Shown piece after piece: positions 22,401 to 36,400 of a stretch of 64,000 bases of DNA; positions within the stretch are counted from its first letter, which is position 1, and each line of letters begins with the position of its first letter. Source of the DNA: Metridium senile (lineage: Eukaryota > Cnidaria > Anthozoa > Actiniaria > Metridiidae); assembly GCA_949775045.1 (NCBI GenBank), contig OX459095.1:29911064-29975063 (forward strand), written 5' to 3'. The notes under the pieces are model-generated. The model was given only the letters and a program-made list of their open reading frames with translations. It had not been told where the DNA came from and made no database searches. The translations under genes and the position numbers were made by a program.

Positions 22401-25400
22401 ATTGGATGAATGAATGAACAAATGATAAAATGAATGTTTTAATGATTAATTGTCAGTAAATCAATCAATCAGTCAGCTTTTCACCCAGTCTACGTAGTGA
22501 CCTACCTTCATACAAGGTTTTTGTGGCTACTGCATTCTGGGAATGTGTAACCATTTGTCATCTAATTGTGTAAATACTATGTAAGGGTGTAAGAAATCGG
22601 TACATGGCTGAATGTCCATGTAGTATTTCTATTGGTTTGGACAAAGTGGATGAGCAAGGATGGCGCAGTTGGCTAGTGCGCGACTTTCGGTGCGAGAGGT
22701 CCCGAGATCCATTCCCAGTGACCCTGCATCCTTGTTTCGACTACTCTTCTTTCTGTGTAGCTTTAAGTAGCTTTAAATACTCGTAAAACAGAGCACTGAT
22801 GAAGAGAGGGAAGTAGAATGAGCACACCATCGCCTCTCTGGAAGACTAGCGTCGGCTAAAGGGACTTTGATGTAAAATACTGTTCTTTACTTTGTTTTTT
22901 GCTTTTATGACATGCGACCACATGAAGTAGGTACCTGTAACTCAACACAAAGCCTTCTTCGAAAACCAACCAAAATCTATTTGATAAACCTTGTAACCAA
23001 TAGCAATCGACAAGACCTCATTTCTTTAAGTACAAAGCAGCAGTCATTGACATTGCTGCCATTTATGATGTTATTTACTTACTACCTCCTTTCCATTTCT
23101 GTTTCATCTTTCTTCTTTGTCTGTTTCTTTTATCTTGTTTTTATATTTCTTGTATCTTGTTTTCATATTTTTTTTACTTAACATATTGAACACATTAGTA
23201 ACATTGAACTTTGACTATTTAAACTATCAACTTCAGGTTTGACACTAAACCTATCACATAGTCGTGCTAGTTCTCTTCACTGGATAGTTGAGTCTCTTTG
23301 GTGGAAAGTTGAGTCTGTTTGGTGGATACCATTGAGTCTCTTCACTGGATAGTTGAGTCTCTTCATTGGATAGTTAAGTCTCTTCACTGGATAGTTGAGT
23401 CTGTTTGGTGGATAGTCGAGTCTCTTCATAGGATAGTTGTGTCTCTTTGGTGGAGAGTTGAGTCTCTTTGGTGGAGAGTTGAGTATCTTTGGTGGATAGT
23501 TGAGTCTCTTCATTGGATAGTTGAGTCTGTTTGGTGGATAATTGAGTCTCTTTGGTGGATAGTTGAGTCTATTCACTGGATAGTTGAGTCTCTTTGGTCG
23601 ATTATTGAGTCTCTTTGGTGGATAGTTGAGTCTCTTTGGTGGAAAGTTGAGTCTCTTTGGTGGATAATTGAGCCTCTTTGGTGAATAGTTGAGTCTCTTT
23701 GGTGGATTATTGAGTTTCTTTAATTCATAATTGAGTTTCTTCACTGGATAATTGAGTCTCTTCTGTAGACAATTGAGTCTCTTCTGTGGATAATTGAGTC
23801 TCCTCACTGGATAAATGAGCCTCTTCGATGGATAATTGGGTCTCTTCGATGGATAATTGGGTCTCTTCGATAATAAACTTAATAAACAATAATAAACTTT
23901 ATTTCTAAAGCGCACTTATCCTATGCTCAAGGCGCTTTTTTTTCGATGGATAATTGGGTCTCTTCGGTGGATAATTGGGTCTCTTCGATGGATAATTGGG
24001 TCTCTTTGATGGATAATTGGGTCTCTTCGATGGATAATTGGGTCTCTTCAGTGGATAATTGGGTCTCTTCGATGGATAATTGGGTCTCTTCGATGGATAA
24101 TTGGGTCTCTTCGGTGGATAATTGGGTCTCTTCGATGGATAATTGGGTCTCTTCGGTGGATAATTGGGTCTCTTTGGTAGATAATTGGGTCTCTTCGGTG
24201 GATAATTGGGTCTCTTCGGTGGATAATTGGGTCTCTTCGGTGGATAATTGAGCCTCTTCGGTGGATAATTGGGTCTCTTCGGTGGATAATTGGGTCTCTT
24301 CAGTGGATAATTGGGTCTCTTCGGTGGATAATTGGGTCTCTTCGATGGATAATTGGGTCTCTTCGGTGGATAATTGGATCTCTTCGATAGATAATTGGGT
24401 CTCTTCGGTGGATAATTGGGTCTCTTTGATGGATAATTGGGTCTCTTCGATGGATAATTGGGCCTCTTCGGTGGATAATTGAGCCATTTTACATATCTAC
24501 TTTGAAAGCAAATAATCTTCATCTTCAAATATTATTAATTGCTGTAAATATTTTTTTATAACAAAATCATTTTTTTTTTAAATTTTTTGTTGCTGTTTGT
24601 GCGTTGAATATTTGTAAAGTTATATATATTTCCATAAAGTTTATATTGTTAATAAAAATATTTTTTGCATACATGTCTACATCATTTCATGATTTTCTAT
24701 GTTTTCTTTACATATTTAAAGCCAAATTTACAAAGAATATATGTGTGAAATGCAAGTTAATTTTCTCCAACGAACTGTAATCTTGCATTTGTTTAAATAA
24801 TATTGACTATATTTCAATTGCTATATTTGCAGTAGCAACATGCGCTATTTGAGCACCTTTTTTTCTATCTACATAGATAGATTTTTCTATTTTACATACC
24901 TTCGTGCAGGGTTTTCTAGAATGTCCAGGAAGTTTTTCAGTTTTTTCAAGTCACTGGTGCTGTGTTTACTGTGCTCCACTAGTCATGAGAAAAGCATTGT
25001 AAACACAATGAATAACATGTGAATAGGCAAGTGAATTGATGGTTGAATGAGTACATACTTTATTGAACACCTCACCAATGGGACTTTTAATGTCATTTAC
25101 AATACAATATTCAGATAATTTACAATAGAAAATGTGTTAATTATAATCAAATTAAAATTAAAATAATAATTATTATATCTATAGATTGAATTTAGAGTAC
25201 AAACACTAAAAGTGTGCAATACTTTTCACTATTTACCACTAATTTAAGTGTTGATTAAACAATAGAGAACAATAGAATTAGCATAATTTAGCAGTATTTA
25301 GTGGTATTTATGTTGCACACTTTCAATGTTTGTACTCTACCATTATTGTAATTTTATTTTATCATGAATGAATGAATAAAATAAATAAATGAGTGAAGTA

Positions 25401-28327
25401 AAACAGAAAGTCAATTACCGGTAAGTATAATATAAACTACAAGATTAAAAGTTTAGTACCATATAAATCATATATTAGGTATATGTTATTGCTATATAAT
25501 ACCACATATGATACAGCCGTTCTCAGTCACAGTCACACGTGGCCAGTTCAATAGAAAATATTGCTATCTAGACTTGATCTTCATGGACGTCAATCAACGA
25601 TATTTCCAAATAGTCCGTTGAGAACGGCGATAAATTAGCATTACCAATAATTTGTTTAAATTACATCTTATTTTGATAGAATTGAATCTTCTATTTGTCT
25701 TTTTATCAAACCTTTTCGTCCTAGAATACTCGGAAATCAATATTGGAGAGATTAAAATCAATTTAACCCATTTTACAGGCAGAAACTCTGCAACGGTCAT
25801 TTTCAAGCATGTGTTGCCTGTAAAAAGAATGTAAATCACTTTCTTTGTGCTTTATAACTGAACAGAGCATGGAAAAGCCTGTTCTATTTGTTAATTAATT
25901 GATTACAAGTCTAATTAAATACTATTTTTTCACTAACTTTATGGAACCATTACATAGTCTATTTTAAACCTATTTGATTCACATTGATGACAAAATTCAT
26001 TTTACAAACAGAAAAAGCTACAAAATAGAATTATAATAGATTTTACTTGTTGTTTGATATAATTAATGAGTGTAATTGAATAAAGAACAGAGTATTCTTG
26101 CATTCTTACCTCAATAAGTGCAGTAATCTCACTTATTATGGCAGTACAAAGCGCGAGTGTCGTTATACCTTGATCTGGTCATGGACGTTGAGAATCTGAG
26201 TTCTTCAGTTCAAAATCTGAACTCGTAAGTTGATTGGTTATCCTACATTCATTCTCAGGCCTTTACCGGTGAGACAAATATAACATGAAAGCTGATTGGA
26301 TGAGCTATGAATGAGCTGTTCCTATAAGGGATTGAAAACCGGTTTATACAAGCTAAACTCTTGTGTTGTCTCACACGTGATCGAAACAATGGGGGAAGCA
26401 GAGAATGTAATACTTTTGATGTCTATGATCCAGCATTTAGAAATGCAATCAAAATTACCTTGATTGATTTTATTGAAGTCACACAGTTAAAACCAGTACA
26501 AGAAGAAGCATTCCTCTATTTCCCTCAAAGAAAAGACAAGTTTTTCCATACGTGGTACTGAATGCTTTTGACCTTTTGACTGTATTAGAGGTTTAATTAA
26601 TTCAGTGTTTTTACTGATTTGAAACAAACATACCCAGAACAAAAACCGGTTTGACTGGAAGATTAGCACGAAAACGAGGTGCCCAACATGGAACTGAGAT
26701 TCTCAAGGCTGTGACCAGATCAAAGGTGTTTTATGACACTCGCACTTTGTGCTAGCCAAAGTCGACTTCAGCGATTAACTAGGGATTGGGTTAGTTTGGA
26801 TATTCTTATTGGGTGGGACGTTGGTGTACTATACTGTAAAGGTGTACTGTATTGTATGGGCAAATCTTAGAAAATAAAATAAAATAAAATAAAATTTTAC
26901 ATAGCCAGGAAATATGTTTTACATACCATTGACTATGTCATTCATATCATATCATATCATATCATCAAAATAGTAATAAAATAGATGGTTTTGAGCAGTA
27001 TATAGCAATAAAATAGCTTGATATAAAGTAGGTTAAACATAGTCTTTAAATATGTCGGGTTTTGCAAGGGACTGACTAAATAGTCACTAAATAGAATGGT
27101 TTTAGTGTTTTCGCTAGTACAAATATTATTACATTTATTTCATATATTATTATTTAGTTTTGATTGGGAAATTGGAAAGCCACAAAGTGTTTGTACAGTG
27201 ACAGTGTTTTTTAGTAGCATGTTGACATAATTCCTCAGTCCAGACTTAATTATTCATGCAGTGGTTATAAGATAACAAAAAAAATTAATATTGAATAAAA
27301 AAGGACTTTTGAAAATGACCTACCTAATAAAATGTAACTAAATTATTTTAATTTAACTAAATATATATCTAAATATATCTATTTGAACATCAAATCATAA
27401 TAACTGCAATACATATTTAATTCACTGGTATATTGTTTTATTTTTGGAAGGTATTTGAAATAATACTCCATTGAATCCTAGACAAAGTAGTATGTGTAAT
27501 TGCATGGTGCTAGTCTCCGAGTCTACCAGTTGTCATAAAATGACTTACAAGGTCATCTATTTGCAGTAAAAGTATTCAATACTGTCAAGTGAAGATAGAT
27601 CTAATCATGTCAGACAAACACTTAGTGAATATAACAAATGAATCTACCTAGACACTGTCAGACACTGGTTGATTGACCATGTATGCAAAAAATAACAGGC
27701 AATATTTTAATTTAAATAAAATAGAAATAATTAAAAATAATCAAGAATAAAATAAAAATGATCAAAATATAATATATAACAAAATAAATAAATAAAATAA
27801 AACAAAATAAAATAATAAAAAATAATTTTAAAGATGCTTTACAATTATAATGATAGGTGGTGTTGATAATGACGTTGAAAGTTATGAAGTTGTTCTTAGT
27901 GGTGCTCAAAGTTGATGGTGATGTTTGACTATGAAGATGAGAATGATGGTGATGATGGTGATGGTGAGAATGATGATTGTGATGATGATGATAATGATGG
28001 TGATGATGGTGATGGTGAGAATGATGATTGTGATGATGATGATAATGATGGTGATGATGACGATGATGAGAATAATAATAATGATGATGATGAGAATGAT
28101 GATGATGATAATGATGGTGATCATGGTGATGATGATCAATGATGATGATGATAATGATAATTATGATGATAATGATGATGATGATAATGATGATGATGAT
28201 AATAATGATGATGATGATGATGATGATAATGATGATGATGATAATGATGATGATGATCAATGATGATCAATGCTGTTGATGAAACCAATAATAACCAATG
28301 CAGACAGTGATAATGATGATGATAATA

Positions 28328-28389
<62 letters not shown>

Positions 28390-31300
28390 CAATGCTGTTG
28401 GTGAAACCAATTATAACCAATTAAAGTAGGTACAGAAAATAATTAACAGTAACCTTTACCTTGATCTCTGTTCATTCTGTTTATCATTCTTGTCAAAGGC
28501 TCAATGTACATGGACAATTGCTTGTGCTACAAGAAAACAAAAATAATCATCACTTTTAGATAGCTACATTAAGGTTACACATGTGCTTTCACATGCTCTC
28601 AGTTAAAAGTATGTTTACCGCGTCATTTTACAATAATAATAGACATATTATATAGCATTTTAAAGCTTATATAACAGAGAATAAGACTGTGTATGTTTTG
28701 TTATATACAACAATTTTCTGTAAGGTATGCTCTTCGAAAAACCTCAAAATTAACCGCCTTCAATGCGAGTTGTTTAAAAAAGTCAAAAAGTTCATACTGC
28801 TTTGCCGTCATTTCTTCGTTATGTCAATCAACACATTCAAAACCGTGTCCAGTTTTTTTGATAAAATGCTTAGTTTTAGAGTTATGGCCCATTTTGTTAT
28901 TTAACTTGAAGTTTTAACAATGAGTCGACTTTGAAACACATTTATTCAAGAACAAAGCATTTTATCGAAAAAACTGGACACGGTTTTGAACACATGTATG
29001 TGCTGATTGACATAATGCAGAAATGACGGCGAAGTAGTAGGAACTTTTGGACTTATACTTTTTTTAATGAAAGCGCTTGATTTTGAGGTTTTTCGAGGAG
29101 CATTGGTTAAAGATATTCTTTTTCTTAAAAAAACTTACATAGTCTTATTCTCTGTTATATAAGCTTTAAAATGATATATACTTTGTCTATCTTTATTGTT
29201 AAGTGACGCGCTAAACAATTTTTAACTGAGAGCACCCCGCGAACGTGGACTGTAACCTTAAATAACTCATAGCAAGTGACAAACACAATTTATAGAAATA
29301 TGGGGTCCTTCTCTGTGTACAGAGAACCTATTGTATTCTTTCTTAGCTTTGTTCATTGTTTAACTTGACAAACACAATTTATAGAAATATGGGATCCTTC
29401 TCTGTGTACAGGGAACCTATTGTATTCTTTCTTAGCTTTGTTCATTGTTTAACTTGACAGACACAATTTATAGAAATATGGGATCCTGTTCTATTGTGAA
29501 ATAGTTTTTGGCTGCCATCAATGAAAATCATAAAATGGTGCTGGGTATTTATCACCAGCCGAAAATGTATTTTAAAACTACAATTGGCACAAATGTCATT
29601 TTAGCACTGCTGAAATTCTATTACCCCCCCCCCCCCCCCCCCTGGGAATGTTGAGAAGGGAGTCATTGTTTGGTGCTTATGTGGTTGACCTATCAATGCG
29701 CTATCATTTCACACCAACATTGATGTGGGGGGAAGGGGGGTAAAATTTTGTGTACTTAAAATAAATGAAGTAGTCACTATGAGATAAAATACCAAAATCG
29801 TGCCAACTACTTTTGACAGGAATTGTAGCTGTTGGAATGTCTGAGTTTGCAGAAAGCAGAAAACTACAGTAAAAGTTGTCATACATTTGTGAGTGATTGT
29901 GTACCTTCTCTAAGTAAGCTTGTTCTTCAGCAGCACTCAGTGGAGCAGGGCTTGTCACCGGTGGTCCTACAGATCCTGGACCATTTAGTATTGATGCTGG
30001 TGACTGGATGTTTGGAATTCCTGGAGTTGGTACGGACTGTGGAGCTGGTGATTGGGCTACAAACTGTTGAAAATGACATACCGGTAATCAAAAGACCAAT
30101 CAGATGACTGATACGTATTATGGGAATGAATTAAATTGCAAATTCATTAATAATCATAATCATGCTTAAATGTTAATGTTTACTTCTATATGTAATTCAG
30201 TACCATTCAAGCATGAATTTGCAATTTAATGAGTCCCTACAATTCTTATTGGTCTCAGATGAACCATTTCCAGATGAACCATTTCCAGATCAACCATTTT
30301 CAGATCAACCATTTCCAGATCAACCATTTCCAGATCAACCATTTCCAGATCAACCATTTCCAGATCAACCATTTCCAGATCAACTATTTTCAGACCAACC
30401 ATTTCCAGACCAACCATTTCCAGATCAACCATTTCCAGATCAACCATTTTCAGATCAACCATTTCCAGATCAACCATTTCCAGATCAACCACTTCCAGAT
30501 CAACCATTTCCAGATCAACCACTTCCAGATCAACCATTTTCAGATCAACCATTTTCAGATCAACCACTTTCAGACCAACCATTTCCAGACCAACCATTTC
30601 CAGACCAACATTAATTACAACAGGTATACACTCAATTGCAGAATTGTTGTTAGTTCAAAATCATATAACTTGGGATTTAATCATACACACGTAAAAAGTG
30701 TGTTATATAAGTAGTAAATATCATTATCAAATATAGAAGATATGGATGTGTAACCTAAGGTGGCAAAGTTGAGAGAAAATAAAATGTCATGAATTATCTC
30801 ACTAATTTGTAATTAATTCTCTACATATTCATATTCAACTACTTTAATAATAATAAATAATAATGTTTATTTATATAGCGCTCATTTCCAAATTGTCCAA
30901 GGCGCTTTACAACTATACTAATCTATTTACAATATATACAATCGATATATATTTACAACGTTAATTAAGTAATGATAATAAATAAATGATAAATACATAA
31001 TACATAATACGTCTAGATATAATTACTATTATCTAGAAACAGAGTAAATAAATGTGTTTTCAGCTTACTTTTAAAAGAAGGAACAGTGGTACAAGAGCGG
31101 ATCACAAAAGGGAGCCTATTCCACAATCTTGGGGCAGCAAACGAAAAAGATCTGAAACCATAAGTCTTAAGCCTAGCCTTAGGTTCAACCAGAAGTTTAT
31201 TAGAAACAGAACGGAGAGAATAAGATGAAGTACGATAACACAGAAGATCAGACAGATATGTTGGAGCAAGGCCATGCAAGGCCTTGTAGGTCAACAACAG

Positions 31301-32870
31301 CATCTTAAAGATGACTCTATAATATACTGGCAACCAGTGCAAGTCAACCAACACAGGAGTTATATGGTCAAATTTCCTGGAAAAAGTGACAACACGGGCA
31401 GCAGAATTCTGAATGCGTTGCAGCCTCTCAACAACATATTTAGGAAGTCCATAAAGTAGAGCATTACAGTAGTCAAGTTTAGAAGAGATAAAGGCATGAA
31501 TAACAGATTGAGCAGCATTAGACGTCAAGTATTTCCTGATAGTTGACAGATTTCGCAAGTGAAAGTAAGACGCTTTACAGATATTGTTAACTTGGAGAAC
31601 CCCAGTCATACATTGGTCGAAGACAACTCCAAGGTTAACAGCTGACATGCAAGGGACAATGGTATCACCACAGACAATAATCTCATTCAAGGGAGGACGA
31701 TCTTGAAATCTAGAGTGGATGCACATCAGTTCAGTCTTATTGTGGTTTAACTTTAAACCATTGGAAAGCATCCACCTGGAAATGTCAGTTAGGCATTCCT
31801 CTAACGACTGTCTAGATTGTGCAAGTTTGTCATCACCCTTGAAAGATATATAAAGCTGAGAATCGTCAGCGTAGAAATGATAGTTGAGATTATGTGCTTA
31901 ACAATGTCAGCCAGCGGAGAGGTGTAGAGCAGATAGAGTATAGGGCCCAATACAGAGCCTTGCGGAACTCCAACATCAAGATTGACGAGGCAGGATGCAC
32001 TATCATTGATGCCAACAAATTGCTTCCTGTTAGAAAGGTATGATCTAAACCAGCTTAACACGACTTCACCGATTCCAAACCGTTGAGCAAGTCTATCAAG
32101 TAGATACAAATCAGTAATGTTATTTGACTAATTAAATGCTTTCCCAGGTATTCTGACAGCTTTAGCTTCTATGAACCTGACAATGATTATACAATATACA
32201 GGGATTTCATGGCAGCTATGTTTGTGGTCAAAACAATAGATTGTTTCTCTCAAGGAAACTGAAATACTTTGTCATTCAAAATCTTTCTTTTTAATAGTGC
32301 AGCGCATTAATGACGTCAAAAAAATGGAGAAACAAACGGACAAACAAACTTTTATTTAACTTTCAGCAGGAAATGATAAGATCGGTTCATATATAGCTCA
32401 ACAGGGCAAAACTGAACACAATGTTTGTCCGAGTCTTGGAGCTATTTTTAACATTCATGCGCTGCGCTATTTGCCCACAAACATGGCTGCCATGAAATCC
32501 CTGTATATTGTATATTGTATTCCTTTATTGAGTGTAATGCTATTCACTGGGTGAATACACAACAGTGTTCTTACTGATTGCGGTGATGGAGTCATGCCGT
32601 GTTGTGGTGTAGGTGCTGGTGAGTGTAATGGGTTAAAAGCCGGTGATGGTGCAATAGTAGGGTTGGCAGGTGAAGGGTTTGACGCTGGTCCTCTCATCCC
32701 TGTAGACTGCATAACAGGAGATGGTGCAACTGTCTGCATTGTGCTGCCTTGTACTGTATACTGCATTGGATGAGATCCTAAGAATACAAAATAGAGCATG
32801 GTGGTGATGACTGTACATGTATAACAATGTTGTTGATGACTGTACATGTATAACAATGATGACTATACCA

Positions 32871-32923
<53 letters not shown>

Positions 32924-33010
32924 AATGATGATGATGATGATGATGATGACGACGATGATGATGATGACTATATCAATGATGATGATGATGATGATGACGA
33001 TGATGATGAC

Positions 33011-33061
<51 letters not shown>

Positions 33062-33388
33062 AATGATGATAATGATGATGATAATGATGATGATGATAAT
33101 ACTGATGATGATGATGATGATGCAGAGCTTTCAATAAAGGGCGGCAACCGGCGGTTTATCACCAGATATTTCACCTTAAAATGCCGGCTAAAAATTAATT
33201 CATTACCAAATAAAGTTATAAACAAACATCACTGGATTCAGTAGCCTTCGTAAACATCTTTACTTTTGTTTGTTTCAATGCCACGATCGCGAACAGCGTC
33301 AAAACGAACGCCATATTGATTTTGGATTTTATCAATGATGATGATGATGATGATGACGACGACAACGATGACGACGACGACGAGGATG

Positions 33389-33420
<32 letters not shown>

Positions 33421-36400
33421 AACAATGACAGTACCAATATTCATGATGATAACAATGGATACAATATCAACAATGTTAACAATGGATACAATACAAATGA
33501 TGATGATGATAACAATGGATACAATACCAACAATGTTAATGGATAGACACAATTCATTGTATTCTTTGTTAGCCTCATCACTTGAAAGAAAACAATCTAT
33601 TGTTTTGACCACAAATGATGATGATAATAACAATGGATACAATACAAATGATGATGATAACAATGGTAACAATACAAATGATGATGATGATAAACAATGG
33701 ATACAATACAAATGATGATGATAACAATGGATACAATACAAATGATGATGATGATGATAACAATGGATACAATACAAATGATGATGATGATAACAATGGA
33801 TACAATACAAATGATGATGATGATGATAACAATGGATACAATACAAATGATGATGATGATGATAACAATGGATACAATACAAATGATGATGATGATGAAA
33901 ACAATGGATACAATAAAAATGATGATGATAACAATGGATAAAATACAAATGATGATGATAACAATGGATACAATACATGATGATGATGATGATGACAATG
34001 GATACAATACAAATGATGATGATGATAACAATGGTAACAATACAAATGATGATGATGATGATGATAACAATGGATACAATACAAATGATGATGATGATGA
34101 TGATAACAATGGATACAATACAAATGATGATGAGGATGATAACAATGGATACAATACAAATGATGATGATGATGATGATAACAATGGTAACAATACAAAT
34201 GATGATGATGATAACAATGGATACAATACAAATGATGATGATGATGATAACAATGGATACAATACAAATGATGATGATGATGATAACAATGGATACAATA
34301 CAAATGATGATGATGATAACAATGGATACAATACAAAGGATGATGATAACAATGGATACAATACAAATGATGATGATGATAACAATGGATACAATACAAA
34401 TGATGATGATGATAACAATGGATACAATACAAATGATGATGATAACAATGGATACAATACAAATGATGATGATGATAACAATGGATAAAATACAAAGGAT
34501 GATGATGATAACAATGGATACAATACTGATGATCAAATTATAACAATACACTAATCATACAGTACCTGCAGAAGATACATTGTATGACGGCTGGCTATGT
34601 TGTGGTATATTCATTTGTGATGATGGATGCTGCTGGTGCGTGGAGACTGTTGGCCCCATCATGGGCTGCTGCTGTTGAGGCTGTACCTGCATTGGCTGCG
34701 TACCAGTCATATTTGATGTGAATTGCTGTGACTGACTAACCATTGCCTGTGTCCTAGCGATTGCCTGGGCATTCATTTGTGACGGCTGCCCTGTTACCAT
34801 ACCAGGTTGCATGCTCTTAAATTGCATCTGTGGATTTACTTGTTGGAATTGAGGATTTGCTTGTTGGTATTGAGCATTTGCTGTGGATGTAATTGACGGT
34901 GCTGTGCTCATTTGGGTGACATTGAATGGTTGTCTCATGCCCTGCGCACCAAGCCCTGCGAGCATCTGTGGTGTACGGACACCCATTTGTTGCATGACTT
35001 GAGCTGGACCTGTTTCACATAATAAAATAACAATCAGCTATACTTGATTAGTCAGAGTATTGTTATATGTGTTGAAGGTATCTACAAGACAAAGGTTCCT
35101 ATTATCATTGATATTAATAATATCAGTTAATACTATTTGACTGCCATTGATTTTGAAATGAAACAGGTTGACATTGTTGACATTGTTGTTGTCCAGGTTG
35201 GCGTTGATGTCATTTTCTTATGTTGGCATTGTCAATGTTAGGTTGTCATTGGCATAGCTGTCCAGTTTGTCTTTGTTTTGTTGTCATTGTCTTTATTATG
35301 CTGTCATTTTCCAGGTTATCTTTGTTATGCTGTCATTGTCCAGGTTGTCTTTGTTATGCTGTAATTGTCCAGGTTGTCTTTGTTATGCTGTAATTGTCCA
35401 GGTTGTCTTTGTTATGCTGTAATTGTCCAGGTTGGCTTTGTTATATTGTCATTGTCTTCGTTATGCTGTGATCGTCCAGGTTGTCTTTGTTATGTTGTCA
35501 TTGTCCAGATTGTCTTTGTTATGTTGTCATTGTCCAGGTTGTCTTTGTCATAGCTGTCCAGGTTGTCTTTGTCATAGCTGTCCAGGTTGTCTTTGTCATA
35601 GCTGTCCAGGTTGTCTTTGTTATGTTGTCATTGTCCAGGTTGTCTTTGTTATGCTGTAATCGTCCAGGTTGTCTTTGCCATGTTGTCATTGTCCAGGTTG
35701 TCTTTGTTATGTTGTCATTGTCCAGGTTGTCTTTGTTATGCTGTAATTGTCCAGGTTGTCTTTGTTATGCTGTAATTGTCCAGGTTGTCTTTGTTATGCT
35801 GTAATTGTCCAGGTTGGCTTTGTTATATTGTCATTGTCTTCGTTATGCTGTGATCGTCCAGGTTGTCTTTGTTATGTTGTCATTGTCCAGATTGTCTTTG
35901 TTATGTTGTCATTGTCCAGGTTGTCTTTGTCATAGCTGTCCAGGTTGTCTTTGTCATAGCTGTCCAGGTTGTCTTTGTCATAGCTGTCCAGGTTGTCTTT
36001 GTTATGTTGTCATTGTCCAGGTTGTCTTTGTTATGCTGTAATTGTCCAGGTTGTCTTTGCCATGTTGTCTTTGTTATGTTGTCATTGTCCAGGTTGTCTT
36101 TGTTATGCTGTGATTGTCCAGGTTGTCTTTGTTATGTTGTCATTGTCCAGGTTGACTTTGTTATGTTGTCATTGTCCAGGTTGTCTTTGTCATAGCTGTC
36201 CAGGTTGTCTTTGTCATAGCTGTCCAGGTTGTCTTTGTCATAGCTGTCCAGGTTGTCTTTGTTATGTTGTCATTGTCCAGGTTGTCTTTGTTATGCTGTA
36301 ATTGTCCAGGTTGTCTTTGCCATGTTGTCTTTGTTATGTTGTCATTGTCCAGGTTGTCTTTGTTATGCTGTGATTGTCCAGGTTGTCTTTGTTATGTTGT

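Noticed and set aside
23905..24528. 207-codon minus-strand frame with NYPPKRP repeats
   Set aside because: It runs exactly over a 21-bp satellite inside a MED15 intron, with other frames equally open. A period divisible by three explains the absence of stops.
30213..30614. 133-codon frame with PDQPF repeats, starting with a plausible Met
   Set aside because: The repeat is an intronic 15-bp minisatellite; the flanks show no promoter, splice or homology support.
33238..34551. 437-codon minus-strand Ile/Val-rich frame
   Set aside because: It is the translation of the GAT-rich composite satellite. The overlapping frames on both strands are just as long.
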